Notes under the pieces: model-generated
The model's database searches: none
Told to the model about the DNA's origin: nothing
Seen by the model: the letters and a program-made list of their open reading frames with translations, nothing else
Shown here: one piece after another, positions 1 to 11,381 of the stretch
How positions within the stretch are numbered: position 1 is the first letter of the stretch
How the letters are laid out: every line of letters begins with the position of its first letter
Translations under genes and position numbers: made by a program
Source: Adiantum capillus-veneris
Taxonomy: Eukaryota > Streptophyta > Polypodiopsida > Polypodiales > Pteridaceae
Reading direction: 5' to 3'
Assembly: GCA_014529385.2 (NCBI GenBank)
Contig: CM043963.1
Coordinates: forward strand, 76,270,412 to 76,334,411
Length of the DNA: 64,000 bases

Positions 1-1725
1 AAAAAGGGTAAAACTCATCTACGGGTGGATCATCTTTCAAGGCTACACAACGGGGAATCTCCTGAAGGAGTAGATGATGACATACCAGATGCTTATCTTT
101 TCAATATTGAAATGATACCCAAATGGTCTCAAGAAATTGTTGGTATTCTTTCCTTTGGAGGTAGATTTGATAACAGGGAAGACAAATCCAAACAACAAAC
201 AAAAAACTTCCAGTTGATTGCAGGACGGCTGTATCATCTAGGATTGGACCAGGTTCTACGATTGTGTATAAATCCGGAGGAATTCAAGTGTTATCTTGAA
301 GAACACATGTCCAAGATTGTGCATTTCATTGTTCAATAGTGAAAACACACCAGAGACTAAAACAATTAGGGGTTTATTGGCCAACTATGTATGCCGACAC
401 ACATGCTTATGTTAACAATTGTACTATATGTAGTGCCAAACGACTAGTGGATCACGCAACATTGTTTCAGGTTAAAATTGCACCTACATGGAGTCAATAT
501 ATCATTGATTTCTTAACCACAAGGACGTTTCTTGAAAACATAACAAAAGCACGGAAAGGGCTATAGAGCTAGAGGCTCGCAATTTTAGTTTAATTGAAAA
601 CCAACTCTATAAGCGACAATCACCTTAGAATCTGTACAAGTGAAAGTGAATACCTACTGATTCTAGAACACGCACATGGAGGCATAAGTGGAGTCCATTT
701 TTCAAGCGATAGGACGGAAAAAATTGTCTTAACCGCAGCAATATGGTGGCCTACATTGCATATGGATGCTGAAGAGTTTGTAAAGCGTTGTGACGCTTGT
801 CAACGCACCAAGGTGCCAATAAAGAGAGATGAGATGCCACTACGGCCAATGATGGGAGCAAGGGAATTTGGAAAATGGGGCATTGATTTTGTCAGACCTA
901 TTTCACCCCCTGCACCCATACCCAATATATCATTGTGGCTACGGACTATCTCAAAAAATGGGCAGAAGCCAAGGAAACACAAAAAGCGGACGCACGAACC
1001 ACTGCACAATTTCTATATGAGAATGTCTTTGTACGATACGGGTTACCAATAGAAATTGTCAGTGATCGAGGAACACATTTTCTTAATGAAGTCATTGAGT
1101 ATCTGCTAGAGGAATTCATGGTCATACATTGAAAATCTGCTCCATATCATCCACAGGCAAATGGACAAGTTGATGCCACAAATAAAACACTATGCATGGT
1201 TCTCACTAAAATTGTATCAGAGAAAAGGACAGACTGGGATCAGCAGCTACACTCAACACTATGGGCATACAAGGTAGCTTACAAAACATCGATAGGAATG
1301 ACACCGTACAACATGGTATTTGGCCTAACTGCTATATTACCCATAGAGTTTTTGATTCCAACTCTACGAGTAGCGAAACGCTTAGAATGGATAGGGCATG
1401 AGCTCTCTTCAAGAATAGATGATCTTGAAAAGCTAGATGAACTTCGCTTGAGAGCTGTAGCTTCGATCTATGCTAAAAAGAGAAGACAAAAAGAGTTTTT
1501 TAACAAGCATGTGCGCACGAAAGAGTTCAAAACAGGTGACTATGTACTTGTTTATACCTTGAATCAACATGCCAAGAAACTTAAAAAGCGAGGGATGGGA
1601 CCCTTTGTGATTAGTGACCTATCACAAAGTGGAGCTGTCAAGCTTGCTAGATTAGCAGGAGAAGAAATGCCAAATTGAATTAGTGGGTTTCGATTAAAGA
1701 AATATAATTTACCACTAACAAAGGA
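1..1725 (+). pseudogene. Integrase (with RNase H tail) of element A, broken
   Basis: This is the Ty3-type integrase that would join element cDNA to chromosomal DNA. The first codons are the end of RNase H (DHLSR) and a linker. Two H2C2 zinc modules follow, the first with a frameshift near 303 and the second near 675-805 (CDAC at its end). The catalytic core shows a first Asp in the GIDF segment and a second Asp in SDRGTHF. The third acidic residue is changed: the codon at 1172-1174 gives Asp where D and B have Glu (GQAE). A TGA at 1131-1133 and a TGA at 1676-1678, where D has TGG, are further breaks. The C-terminal part (GPFVISDL, RLKKY) has no chromodomain that I can see. Confidence 0.88.
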
Positions 1726-1726
1726 C

Positions 1727-2948
1727 ATGCTTCAACAAATCCATCACGAAAAACAACAGATGAAGGAGAAACAGAGGGTACGAGAAGAAGCCCAAGCAGA
1801 AGCAAAAGAACGCATTGCAAAAAGACGGCTTCTACGACAACAACAAGAATGTGGATCACCGTTGCGAATCAATGCCATTCGACTAACGAATTTTGATGAA
1901 GACACAGTGGAGACAATAATTGCATCCAAAGTGGGCAGCAATCAAGTTGAATCGATGACACTACTTGATTCAGGAGCTCAAGCAAATTTGATCTCTTACA
2001 GATTATACAAATAGCTCAAGCCCACAGGTCAACTTCATCCTACTCCACAAGTGCTGCAAAGTAGTACATCACAATCGTTAAAGACAGTGGGCTGGATTAT
2101 ATTGCATGTACAAATACATCAATATATTTACCCACACAAGTTTATGTGGTTGAAGATGAAAGCACACAACACCCCATGTTGTTGGGACAACCTTGGCAAA
2201 AAGAGTACAATGTGTAGATGATTGGAATGCGGATGCAGTCACAATTCAGCATGCAACATGCACACGAACAACAGGTGGTAGCTTTTGTCCAGCAACTTCG
2301 AAAGAATCATCTACTGCCAGCAATGCAATCATTGGATAACGAACCAAAAGAATGGGTTCCACTAAAGAACAACACGATCCCCATGGCTACCAAACCGGGA
2401 ATTTCCAACCATGTTCACTACAAATATACAACCAAACAGACCGAAGTGCCAAGATCAAGCTTAGCCACACACGACCAACAAGTCTAGGTGCGGAAGGATC
2501 GAAGTGACATGGTAGATAAACCACAATACAACAGAAGAATTCAACAGAAGCAGATAGTTCAACCAAAAACCAAGGGAGTAAAAAAGATATGGATCCCAAA
2601 GAAAATGCTCAACAACAACTCAAATACTACTCGCATCTGGATCTTGAAACTGAAGCAACAGGAACTCCCTTTAGTACAAGCAACATCGGCATACAGACAC
2701 ACACAACATAAGAAACCGGCAAACCGATCTATGTGGATGCCAATCAGCAAACCAATGACAACCGCAGAAGTAGCCATAAACCCACAAAAACCTCTAAAGC
2801 AAAGCTACCAATGGAAAGCAAAAGAGACAAAGCTATGGCCAATTCAGCCAAGACAATTCTCCCCAAGGAGACGACTACGGCCATATCAACAATAGCAGCA
2901 GACCAAAGCTACTGTCGCAAGAAAGACAATCAAACAGAGATCGGTTGA
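1727..2948 (+). pseudogene. Post-integrase retropepsin-like/Trp-repeat ORF of element A, broken
   Basis: Directly after integrase comes a basic, Gln-rich segment, then a retropepsin-like domain: active-site motif LLDSGAQANLIS at about 1960-1995 and a later ML(L)GQPWQKEY strand near 2175-2210. Downstream, in several frames, are repeated Trp motifs of the form IWIPK, IWILK and MWMP. A TAG at 2012-2014 replaces a CAG seen at 51236-51238 in element D, and more frameshifts follow. The canonical protease of these elements lies between gag and RT, so this is an additional domain. Its role is unknown; polyprotein cleavage or a structural role are guesses. Confidence 0.7.
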
Positions 2949-4794
2949 ATTACAACTTTTACTTGCAAAGAAATGCCGACCAAATCAACACCAAATAGGA
3001 AACCTCAACGACGAATGCCAATAAGCATCTTGCTTATACCCTCCTCTTGCACAACATTAATTTTTTCCATGCATTGACCGAGTATGCATCACATAGGGCC
3101 ACATTACACGGCCACGCATTGGCACAAGTTTTAACCCATGCACGGCACATACACCGAGGTGATACCTTGTCGTCCGGGAGGACTCCAGCTAGGAGGGGGG
3201 GAGGCATTCTCAAATGCAATGCGGACCCAATGGAAAAAAGAGCAAAAAAGGGCATGTTTTTCAACTATTTTAAAGGGTTGTCGTTTGATTGTGAAATTTT
3301 CTAGACTAACCCAAGTACATATACCCTTATATAGCATGAATCTACAAAAATATGGGGCCAAACGCCAAATCAAGCCCCTAGGTGTGTGTATACAAGTAAA
3401 AATAGCCATTTTTCGGACAAAATATTGGTAAAATGGAGAAATCTGGCCATAAAATTTGCATGTGAGTGTATATAGTGTTTTGCGGTGATGTTTTTGATTT
3501 ATTATGATTTTTGGGGATTTTTTGGGTTTAATTTGCTATTTTCCTTTTGATTTTACTAATTTTTGGTAGAAAACTTAAAAAATACAAAAAGTAGGTGAAA
3601 ACGGTCGTACTTAAAAACAAAAAATATGGGGATGATCAGTGACTATAGGACAACCTATGGTACAATGGGGGTGCAATTATGAGACTGGAGCGGAAAGCGT
3701 GTTTTGGCCAGATTTTGACCGAAATGTCAAATTTCTCGGAAACTGGGCAAATGGAGTCCAAATCAAGAAATTTTTGAGCCTAAACCGCATCTCGCAAGAC
3801 GTTGGGAGCACATGTCAAATTTCATGAAAAGTGGTTCGGGGACCCTATTATAAGAAATTTTCACTTCATTTTTAAGCTCATTTCTACTATTGACCTTTGA
3901 GAGAGCTTCTCCCACCTAGAGCGAACGGAACTTCCAGCAGCTTCTACGACGCACACGACTACCCGACAGGCTCCAGACAAGGCTCACCACCTTGAGATTT
4001 TCACACATGTTTGTTGTTTTGTCGCGAAAACTAGCGTAGGGTTCACACAAAAAGCGGCCAATAGAGACCTACAAGTAGAAGTGGCCACCTAACGGCTAAC
4101 CCAAAAGCAATGAGACTTCATCGGCATCTTACCCTAGCATAGGAGACCAGTCTTGGATGCCCAAAGGTAGTAGAAAACCATCGGGAAAAACCCTAATTCC
4201 TAGAGCCCCGCAAGAGGCCACCAAATGGGAAATAGGTGGAAAGGCGCACAAATGCTACCAAAACTCATGGGTAGGAGCATCTTGACATGCTCGACAAGTC
4301 TATGTAGCCCACATGACCATACAGTGACCCGAAGCGGCACTAAACTTCAGAAACGGCATCAGACACACAAAGCGTCAAATAGCTCTCGCGGCCAAACCGC
4401 ATGTCCGTTTGCCACCAAACTTCACGAGCGGCTTTCCTAGACCATCAACAACCAAGTCCTATTGTGGTATACCACCATAAGTCATCGACGACATGAAAAT
4501 GCAACCACGGGTGCTTCTAGAGCAACAAATTGCCAAATGGAGCTCTGGTGAAGCCAAAGTTGACAAAAACTATACGGCAAGGATCCCCAAGGGACCATGA
4601 AGCTAGGGAGACCAACATTGAGAAATTCACACCGAAAGCACTACAAAAGTCAGAAAACGGCTTGGAGGCTCTGAAATCCACACAGGGAGTTACTTTCTAT
4701 CTTTGTGACCTTTTTGTTGAAATAAGGCTTAAAAGGGACTTAGGGGGGCTAAGGGCAGGCACTAGTAGCACCTTCAGTAAAAATTTCATCAGAA
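2949..4794 (+). other. Non-coding spacer of element A with internal purine tract
   Basis: I see no conserved ORF here. A purine tract at 3191-3204 (AGGAGGGGGGGAGG) follows a GC-rich segment that is also present in D (52387-52400) and B (about 26276-26292). The rest is AT-rich, then a more GC-rich stretch near 3900-4560. It aligns throughout with 52200-54130 of element D, which supports a conserved untranslated function rather than random filler. Confidence 0.6.
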
Positions 4795-5674
4795 TACATC
4801 CTATGCGTAGGATGTCTCAAGGCCATTTCTGGGCACAAACCCCAACATTTCTCATTGCACAAAGTTTTTGAATAACCTTTACATGCTAGCCACCAAGTTT
4901 CATCACATTTGGACCAAAATCGACCTCATATGCATGAAAAAATGCAAAGTCAGGGCATAGAGGCAATAATGGACCTTAGACCTACCAAAACTTGTCCAAA
5001 TTACATGAAACTTGCACAATACATTCATGGGCACATTGCCAATCAATCTGTGTGGTCACATGCAAAAAATGTTGAAATAGACATCCTACGCGTAGGATGT
5101 CTAAATGACATTTCTGGCCCACAGATGATGTTTTCAATTCCAGATCTCTTCATATCACCTTCAAGAGCTCATATATCAAGTTTCAAGCCATTCTAATCAC
5201 TTTTGGCCCCCAACACCTCCAAGATACACTTTTTTAAGCCCAAAAACACTACACATGGTCTTATAAACATCAATACTTGTCCAAATCAAAATCCAAGAGC
5301 ATGGCCATGTTCCACATGCCAAGAGCTACCCACAGAACAAAACTCAAGCAATTTTGATGAAATAGACATCCTACGTGTAGGATGTCTCCAGCTCAATTTT
5401 GACCTTCTGTGCAAAAAATGACATCATGGAGCCATTACCATGGTGCAAGCTAGGATCCCATATATCAAATTTCAACCCATTTGAATATCATTTGCCACCT
5501 CTTGTGAACATCCTACCCAATTTGTGAGCCTCAAGACTGAATCTGCCCAAAAATACACTTTTTGATGCCCAAACCCAATTCCAATCACATTAACATGTTG
5601 CATAGGGCAAGGACCACCAGCATGTCAAGTTTCACCAAAAACTGATGAAAAAAACATCCTACATGTAGGATGTC
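4795..5674 (+). repeat. Palindrome array, about 285 bp period (element A)
   Basis: Four copies of a 22-nt palindrome (half-site GACATCCTACG followed by its reverse complement) lie at 4795-4816, 5080-5101, 5365-5386 and 5653-5674. The steps are 285, 285 and 288 bp. The copy at 5080 is perfect; the others have one to three changes. An unpaired half-site sits near 5507. DNA between copies is diverged but shares phrases such as TTTGATGAAA just upstream of the palindrome, so the array is an old tandem repeat in which the palindrome is the best-kept part. It ends about 165 bp before the ORF-X start codon. Confidence 0.9.
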
Positions 5675-5840
5675 TAAATGATAAATTTTGGCTAGAATTA
5701 TATTGTGATCACATGCAGGGTTTCCCAAGTTCCTTTTAAGTGTTATTTTCAATTTTCAAGTCATTTGGATAGTTAAAACTCAGTTTCTCAGCTGATATGG
5801 AAAAAACGCTAACTTCGGACTACTGAGTGCAACAGGATCT

Positions 5841-8800
5841 ATGGTAGCCGCAAAATCACCGGCAAAGAAGAAGAGGATGACCATAAAAGATTACTTCGAA
5901 GAAGTAGAGCCATTTGTCATCCTAGAAGGAACTTTGAAGCCAACCAGCACGTGGATTCAAGAGGACTTGCTAGAGTCAAATGATCTGAAGATCTACCAAG
6001 GCGTGTTCAAAGATACCAAAGGAAATGTAATAGAGCTACCCATGCTACCTCGGGAGCTCAATGAGTTTTTCAGAAGAAAAATGGTAGATTATCTGGAGAA
6101 AATAGATCTCCATAACTATTTTGAAGCCGTGCCAGTTGGAATTGACGTAAAAAGAGTATGGGAGTTTGTGACTACAATCAAAGAAGATGGAGTGGCCAAA
6201 GTTATGGATCTGCAGGGCAAGCCAGACACTGTGATTGTGATCACAGAGAAAGTAGTGGCAGCTGCACTAGACCTCTCCAACAAAGGGGATAGTGTAACCA
6301 AAAGAAGAGATGAAGTCAAGGCTACACCTTTGAAGACATTGCAAACCCTAAAGTGGCAATCATGAGCCAGCTTTACAACCAGTATTTCCACATGTGTACA
6401 AAGTGGCCACAGAAGTACAGAATGCTGCCTGACGCAATTTCCACGACCTTCACCTGGGCAATGCAGAAGAGCAAGCCGAAGGTGATCAACTATGCTGCCT
6501 ATATCCATGATAATCTGGTGAAGATGGGCAACAAGAACCCCACCTACATTGTGACGGGTGAGCTGATCACGAAAGTGGTTTATGGGGCATTGCACACCAA
6601 GGGAAGATGGCCTGACCCTCCATCACAGAATGACTGGCTAAGGCTCAAGGAAGATAAAGAGGATGAACCGCCCAAAGCACCCAGGGTAGCAACACGTTTG
6701 AAGTGCTAGTTAGAGACCGTGCAAGAGGAGCAGCCAGAGTTGAAGAAAGGAAAGAAGGAATCTATACAAGTGCCGCTCAAAGAGACAAAATCATAGAAAT
6801 CGGCATGGCTAGAGCGGCTAATGGAAAGTTTCAGAGCCGAAAGAGCCCTCAAGGGAGATTTGAGCAAGCTATGGAAGCCATCACTGGAAACCATGGCGGG
6901 ATCATCCCGAAGGTTGCACAGAGATAGGTTTGAAGATTATATCAAAAATTTTGAGATCCTGGATGCTACGACAGAAAATATCCCAAATGTACCATTTACA
7001 GAAGCAGAAGTGGATGAAGTACGACGGAAACTACTAGAAGAGCAGGAAGGCCAGGAAAGAGAGCAGAAGACCAAGGCGGACCGGGACTTCAAGAAGAAGC
7101 CACCAACTCCACACTTAAGCCCGGAGTCTAGCCCACCGCCATCACCACCTCCTCGTAGCCCTCCACAAACTCAACAAAAGGAGGACCTAGACAAATCTAA
7201 AGATCAAGAAGATTCAAGGAAAAAACAGAGCCAAGAGAGAGAGCAAAAAGAAGAAGCTAAGCCCAAAGATGAGCAGCCAGAGCTAGATGAAGCAAGGTTT
7301 AACATGTTTCTTGATCTACTAGTTGCGGTATATTCAAGAGAAGAGGCAGCCACAATCGCATTTGACTTGGCAAGCACAGGACCCAAAGAACAGATGCAAA
7401 GCCTGCTGTTGATGGAGCTAAAAGAGATGGCCACTAATACAGTGGACCTGCAGCCACCCACCAATGATTGGGATGTGGTGATGACCAAGCTAGCCGGGCT
7501 CAAGGCACAATCAATGGCCGTGGAAAGTGAGAGGGCTAATCTCAAAGCCAATGAAGATTTTGTCAAATCCAAAGTAGACACACTGCAAAGACAAAACCAA
7601 GCGCATATAGAGAAAGAAGCAGAGCTGCAAGCCAGTCTAGCCACGGCATTGCAAAGATGCCAAGAGATGGAAAGAGAAAATCAGGCAGCAACTCAAAGAC
7701 AAATACAGAAAACTCAGCAAGTCATTGACAGATGCAGAGAGGGAAAGGGACAACCTAACCTTACAACTTGCTGAAGAGTCCAAGGAAGTGGAAGCCATGC
7801 GAAATGCCAAAGAGAAGGAAGAGATAGAGCAAGAGGCTAGCCAAGATGAGGTCATCGAGCTCAAAGACCAGCTTAAAGTTAAAGATCAAATCATCCAACG
7901 GCTAAGGGTATCTCCTGCCAGAGTCAGAGCTACTATCTCGACTCACACCACTTCAGAGAGTCAGATTTATGAAGAACAAATGAAAGAGCTCCAAAAGAAG
8001 TTAACCTTAGAGAAAAAGCAGAGGCTGATGATGGCCGAGGGGTCAGTGGTCATGCAAACCCGCATGAAAGAAGAGCACAAGGCAATGCAGAATGAGCTGG
8101 AGACCATCAAGAGAAAGCTCGAGGAGGCAGAGAAGATAAATTCCGATTTGAACGACCTCCTTGTGAATATGGATGAGCAAGCTGAAGCAGAAAAGAAGAC
8201 ATTCCAAAAGAAAATAGAAGAGCTGAGAGGCCAGCAGACAGAAGAGTAGTTCAGCATTGGGCCAGCAGCCATGGAAGGAATAGACTTAGAGAATGTGGTA
8301 GATCTTGTGGACACACCCATGCAAGAGGAAATCCTTATAGGACCCTCTCAAGAGCCACAAGATTTAACACAAGAAGAAGAAGATAATCTCCGAAAAGCCA
8401 TAGAAGCAGAAATCAGGGACACGGCCAAAGAAGCCTTGGAATGGGAGAAGAGGGTCTTTAAATCAATGACTATTCAGAAGATAGACGCCAGCAACCTTCG
8501 GCGTGAATGGCTACAGCCCTCTCTCCCATATCCTCTGCTAAAGTATGAAGCTGCCACAATCAACAAAAGAATCAGAGAGGAGCCAACAGTGCTACTGTAC
8601 AAAGCAGACATCTCCAAGCCTGAAGGGGTAAAGTTGATAGTCGACTCTCAACCCAGGTGGAGAAAGGCATGGCTAACACTGTACAAAGTAGACATCTCCA
8701 AGCATGAAGGGGTAAATTTGATAGTCGACTCTCAACCCAGGTGGAGAAAGGCATGGCTGACAAGGTATCCATAGTATCTAATCCATTTGGTAGAGGCACC

Positions 8801-9326
8801 AAAAGTCATCAGAGATAACCTAAGTTTCTACCCTCTACCAAGGATGTGGACGTGGAAGGCCCATGAGCTATTGCAAAGAAGCCAACCTACTTGGCGAAAT
8901 TACCCGAAGTTTCCACGCTTGAAGGCAGACGAGAGAATAAGTGTTCAATACACGGTGAAAACCGTAACAGGCACCATCAAATTGTTCACTAGCTCGCTTG
9001 ACTTATCTTGCATTATGACGAGAAAGATTTGCAAAACACTTTTGGCAGTCTTCCAGAAGTTCAAACCAGACCAGGTGACAGAAAATATCTTCTTCTTTCA
9101 AGATACATACAGATGTGCATACGATCTGTCTGGTCAGCCTTCCAAGGAGGTGATACATGCATTGTATCAAAGGATCATGTTTTTGCCATCCTATCACCTC
9201 CAGGCCTTTGAAGAAGCTTTCTACACCGGCTTCTTCACAATCAACACTGACATATTCGGCCCGACACTACTAGCTCAGCATGCACGATATGAGTCTCTTT
9301 TGAAGATGCAAGAAAGATTACATTGA
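5841..9326 (+). pseudogene. ORF-X of element A (late ORF in envelope position), broken
   Basis: The start ATG at 5841 follows the same leader sequence as in element D (55175). The protein has four parts: an N-terminal domain of about 290 residues (EEVEPFVI, VWEFV, ALDLSNKGDSV, GRWPDPPSQNDW); a Pro-rich stretch (SPPPSPPPRSPP) near 7120-7165; a long charged coiled coil (about 7200-8240); and a C-terminal domain (RREWLQPSLPYPLLKYE to the end). I see no signal peptide or membrane segment, so it is not an obvious envelope protein. The N-terminal domain resembles the plant-transposon domains seen in Athila-type elements, which is an inference from pattern. Breaks include a deletion near 6323, in-frame TAGs at 6707, 8247 and 8772, and frameshifts. 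Confidence 0.8.
8595..8762 (+). repeat. 84-bp tandem duplication inside ORF-X of A
   Basis: Two units, 8595-8678 and 8679-8762, each encode 28 residues starting LYK(A/V)DISK and ending RKAWLT. The unit keeps the reading frame. Element D has a single copy at the matching place (about 57935-58020), so the duplication is private to A. Confidence 0.9.
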
Positions 9327-9364
9327 AGACGCAGCTCAACAGCCATGTCGAGGATGACATGAAC

Positions 9365-9378
9365 AAGGAGGGGGGGAG
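9365..9378 (+). other. Polypurine tract of element A
   Basis: AAGGAGGGGGGGAG sits immediately before the LTR start TGTTAG, the expected place for the plus-strand primer of reverse transcription. The same tract is at 58621-58634 in element D. Confidence 0.85.
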
Positions 9379-10252
9379 TGTTAGCAGCTGGACACACCCT
9401 ACGGACAAAGATTGCACGACGAAAGATTATTTTTTGTAATTATTCATTTATTGAGAAAACCCGACTTTTCACCTTTGTAATTATTAGGGCTTACAGAAGT
9501 TTCCAGATTGTATCCCATTTTTGACATTTGGATTGAGTAGATGGTGAAATTAGAACATTGGGGATTAAGAATTGTAAGGTATTTATACCACTTTTTGACC
9601 TTAATGAAGGACCTTTTGTCATTTTTTTTAAAAAAAATTGAAGTCTGTGAGTGAGCGTACTGTGTACGAGAGAGAGTGAGAGTTTCATCTTGATGCTACG
9701 TGCGCATCGGTGGTCAGAATTGAGTGTAGAGAACTACAACGTGTTGCCCCCAACGAGAGCTACACGCCGATACCTACATTGCGGGCGTACGGTCTGGTTT
9801 TGCGAGCTTGACCTACGAGCTTCACTGGTGATTTGGTGAGCATACATTATCCGTTTTCACATTTCAGCATATCCACGCGTTCGCATTGAGTAGAGCTACA
9901 CATTAGGCACTTTAGTTTTTGAAAATGATGACCTGTAGATTTTGGCCACACATCCTACGCAATTTTGCACCGGATGTTTAGGGTTGGGATTTTGGTTCAT
10001 AGACCTTAGGGAGAGTGACCTATTGGTGTTAGTACGGTCTCCTTCAAGTTCTGTGGCGTTTTGAGAACGTTTGATGGGTATTCGGCTCTTGAGAGAGTTG
10101 TAGGAAACCTTTTCTTATGCACTCCTGAAGGCTATGGCTTAGACATTGGGTAGAGACCTCTGTAGGAATTAGTTAGGAGTCGGTTGAGTGTAGGTTGACA
10201 CCCTATGCTTGCCTCCACATGCCTGCGGGTCGAGCTTCATCCTTAGCTAACA
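9379..10252 (+). repeat. 3' LTR of element A, U5 end short by about 58 bp
   Basis: It aligns with the two LTRs of element D from TGTTAGCAGCTGG onward. It includes a TATA-like box near 9580, a GAGAGAGTGAG stretch and a half-site of the array palindrome near 9950. It stops at GCTAACA (10252), whereas the D LTR continues about 58 bp beyond the matching ACA at 34809. Element B codons begin in the next base. Loss of the U5 end before or during integration, or a later deletion, would explain this. Confidence 0.85.
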
Positions 10253-11381
10253 AACCTTGTTAGGGGTGAAAGACCCTTAGGACTTCTCAAAAAAGTGATA
10301 GTTAATTCTTGTGGGATTGATTATCAACACACTTTTGCAATAGTGGAGTTCGGAAAGAAACTCAATTATGAAATCATCTTGGGAAGACCTTTCATGTGAC
10401 AAGTACAACTCATCAAGGATTGGGGAAACAATTATCTGTACTTGAAGCAAGTGGGATCAATAAAAAGGGTTAATCTAAAAGATCACACTTATAGAGATGC
10501 CATGAAAATGCTCATACAAGAATTTGACTCATTCTCTTCGGTTGAGACTAAGCCTCCATCTTGGTTGAACAAAGACACACCTATTTGGATGTGCAGGGCC
10601 TCAAAAAATGGGAGGTTAAAATGAGAAGAATGTATCTTAGAAAGGGATTTCACAGATGAAGCCTATGTACCTGAACCCTTTCTGGAGCATTTGTTTGAGC
10701 CATTTGAGTGGACTCAATTTTTTGCAACAATGGATGTATGTGTAAATACGTCTATGCCTACTCAATTTTGCAATGAGGACGGCTATGACATAATTCCCAT
10801 ACAAATGGTCTCAACCCTTCACATTGAAGATGCAATTCGAGAATCCAAGGACTTAATGAAATCTCAACAAGTCTTTTCAGACCTGTACTATGATGCAATA
10901 GATGAGTCGGAGGAACATTCAACTACCTCATATGATTCGGGGTGACGAAAAAAGAACATGCGAGAGCTAAACTACTCCAAACCAGAAATTGAGAAGACAA
11001 AAATGGTGTAAGAGGAAAAGAGACATGAGAAACTTCAAATCTAGACCTATGCCATTAGTGTCCACCAGAACACAGTTTCTGATGCACATAGATACACATG
11101 ACTATGTCAAATACAAAATCACTGGTAGATATCCTTTAAACAAAAATCAAGAAATATCAAAAATATTGAGAAAAACGAGAAAGGAAACTTAAGCAAAACC
11201 TAAATACCAGGACAAGGATTCAACCATGACATCAGTTGAACGAAGAAAGAAATATCAAGAGTTGAATAAAGATCTAAAGGAGATATATACAACTGAAATG
11301 GAAACCACTGAGGAGGAAGGTAAAGATGTAATGAGTGTTCCATCCCATTACAATAAATATACTCTCCAAGACTGAAAGATC
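10253..11381 (+). pseudogene. Protease C-terminus and linker of element B
   Basis: Codons from 10253 match the second half of the retropepsin domain of elements C and D, including the IILGRPFM strand at about 10373-10396. A TGA follows it where the relatives have a sense codon. The active-site DSG would lie to the left, beyond element A. The linker contains the segment FEPFEWTQFFATMDV, conserved in C and D as the stretch joining protease to the next domain. Short ORFs at 10442-10624, 10691-10945 and 10989-11192 are pieces of it. Confidence 0.7.

Larger units (their letters stand above)
1..10252 (+). mobile_element. Element A: 3' part of a giant Ty3/gypsy retrotransposon
   Basis: The window opens inside the RNase H/integrase junction of this element and follows it to its 3' LTR. 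The order is integrase, second retropepsin-like ORF, internal purine tract, long non-coding stretch, palindrome array, ORF-X, purine tract, LTR. It is collinear with element D from 49200 to 59541 and clearly belongs to the same family. Its 5' half lies outside the window. At 10253 the sequence switches at once to the protease codons of element B, so A most likely inserted into B, whose own 5' part would lie further left. All ORFs are broken. Confidence 0.9.

Noticed and set aside
7204-7644. Long minus-strand ORF (146 codons) opposite ORF-X; also 56292-56912
   Set aside because: Ser/Cys-rich antisense shadows of the Glu/Lys coiled coil; the plus strand carries the conserved protein.
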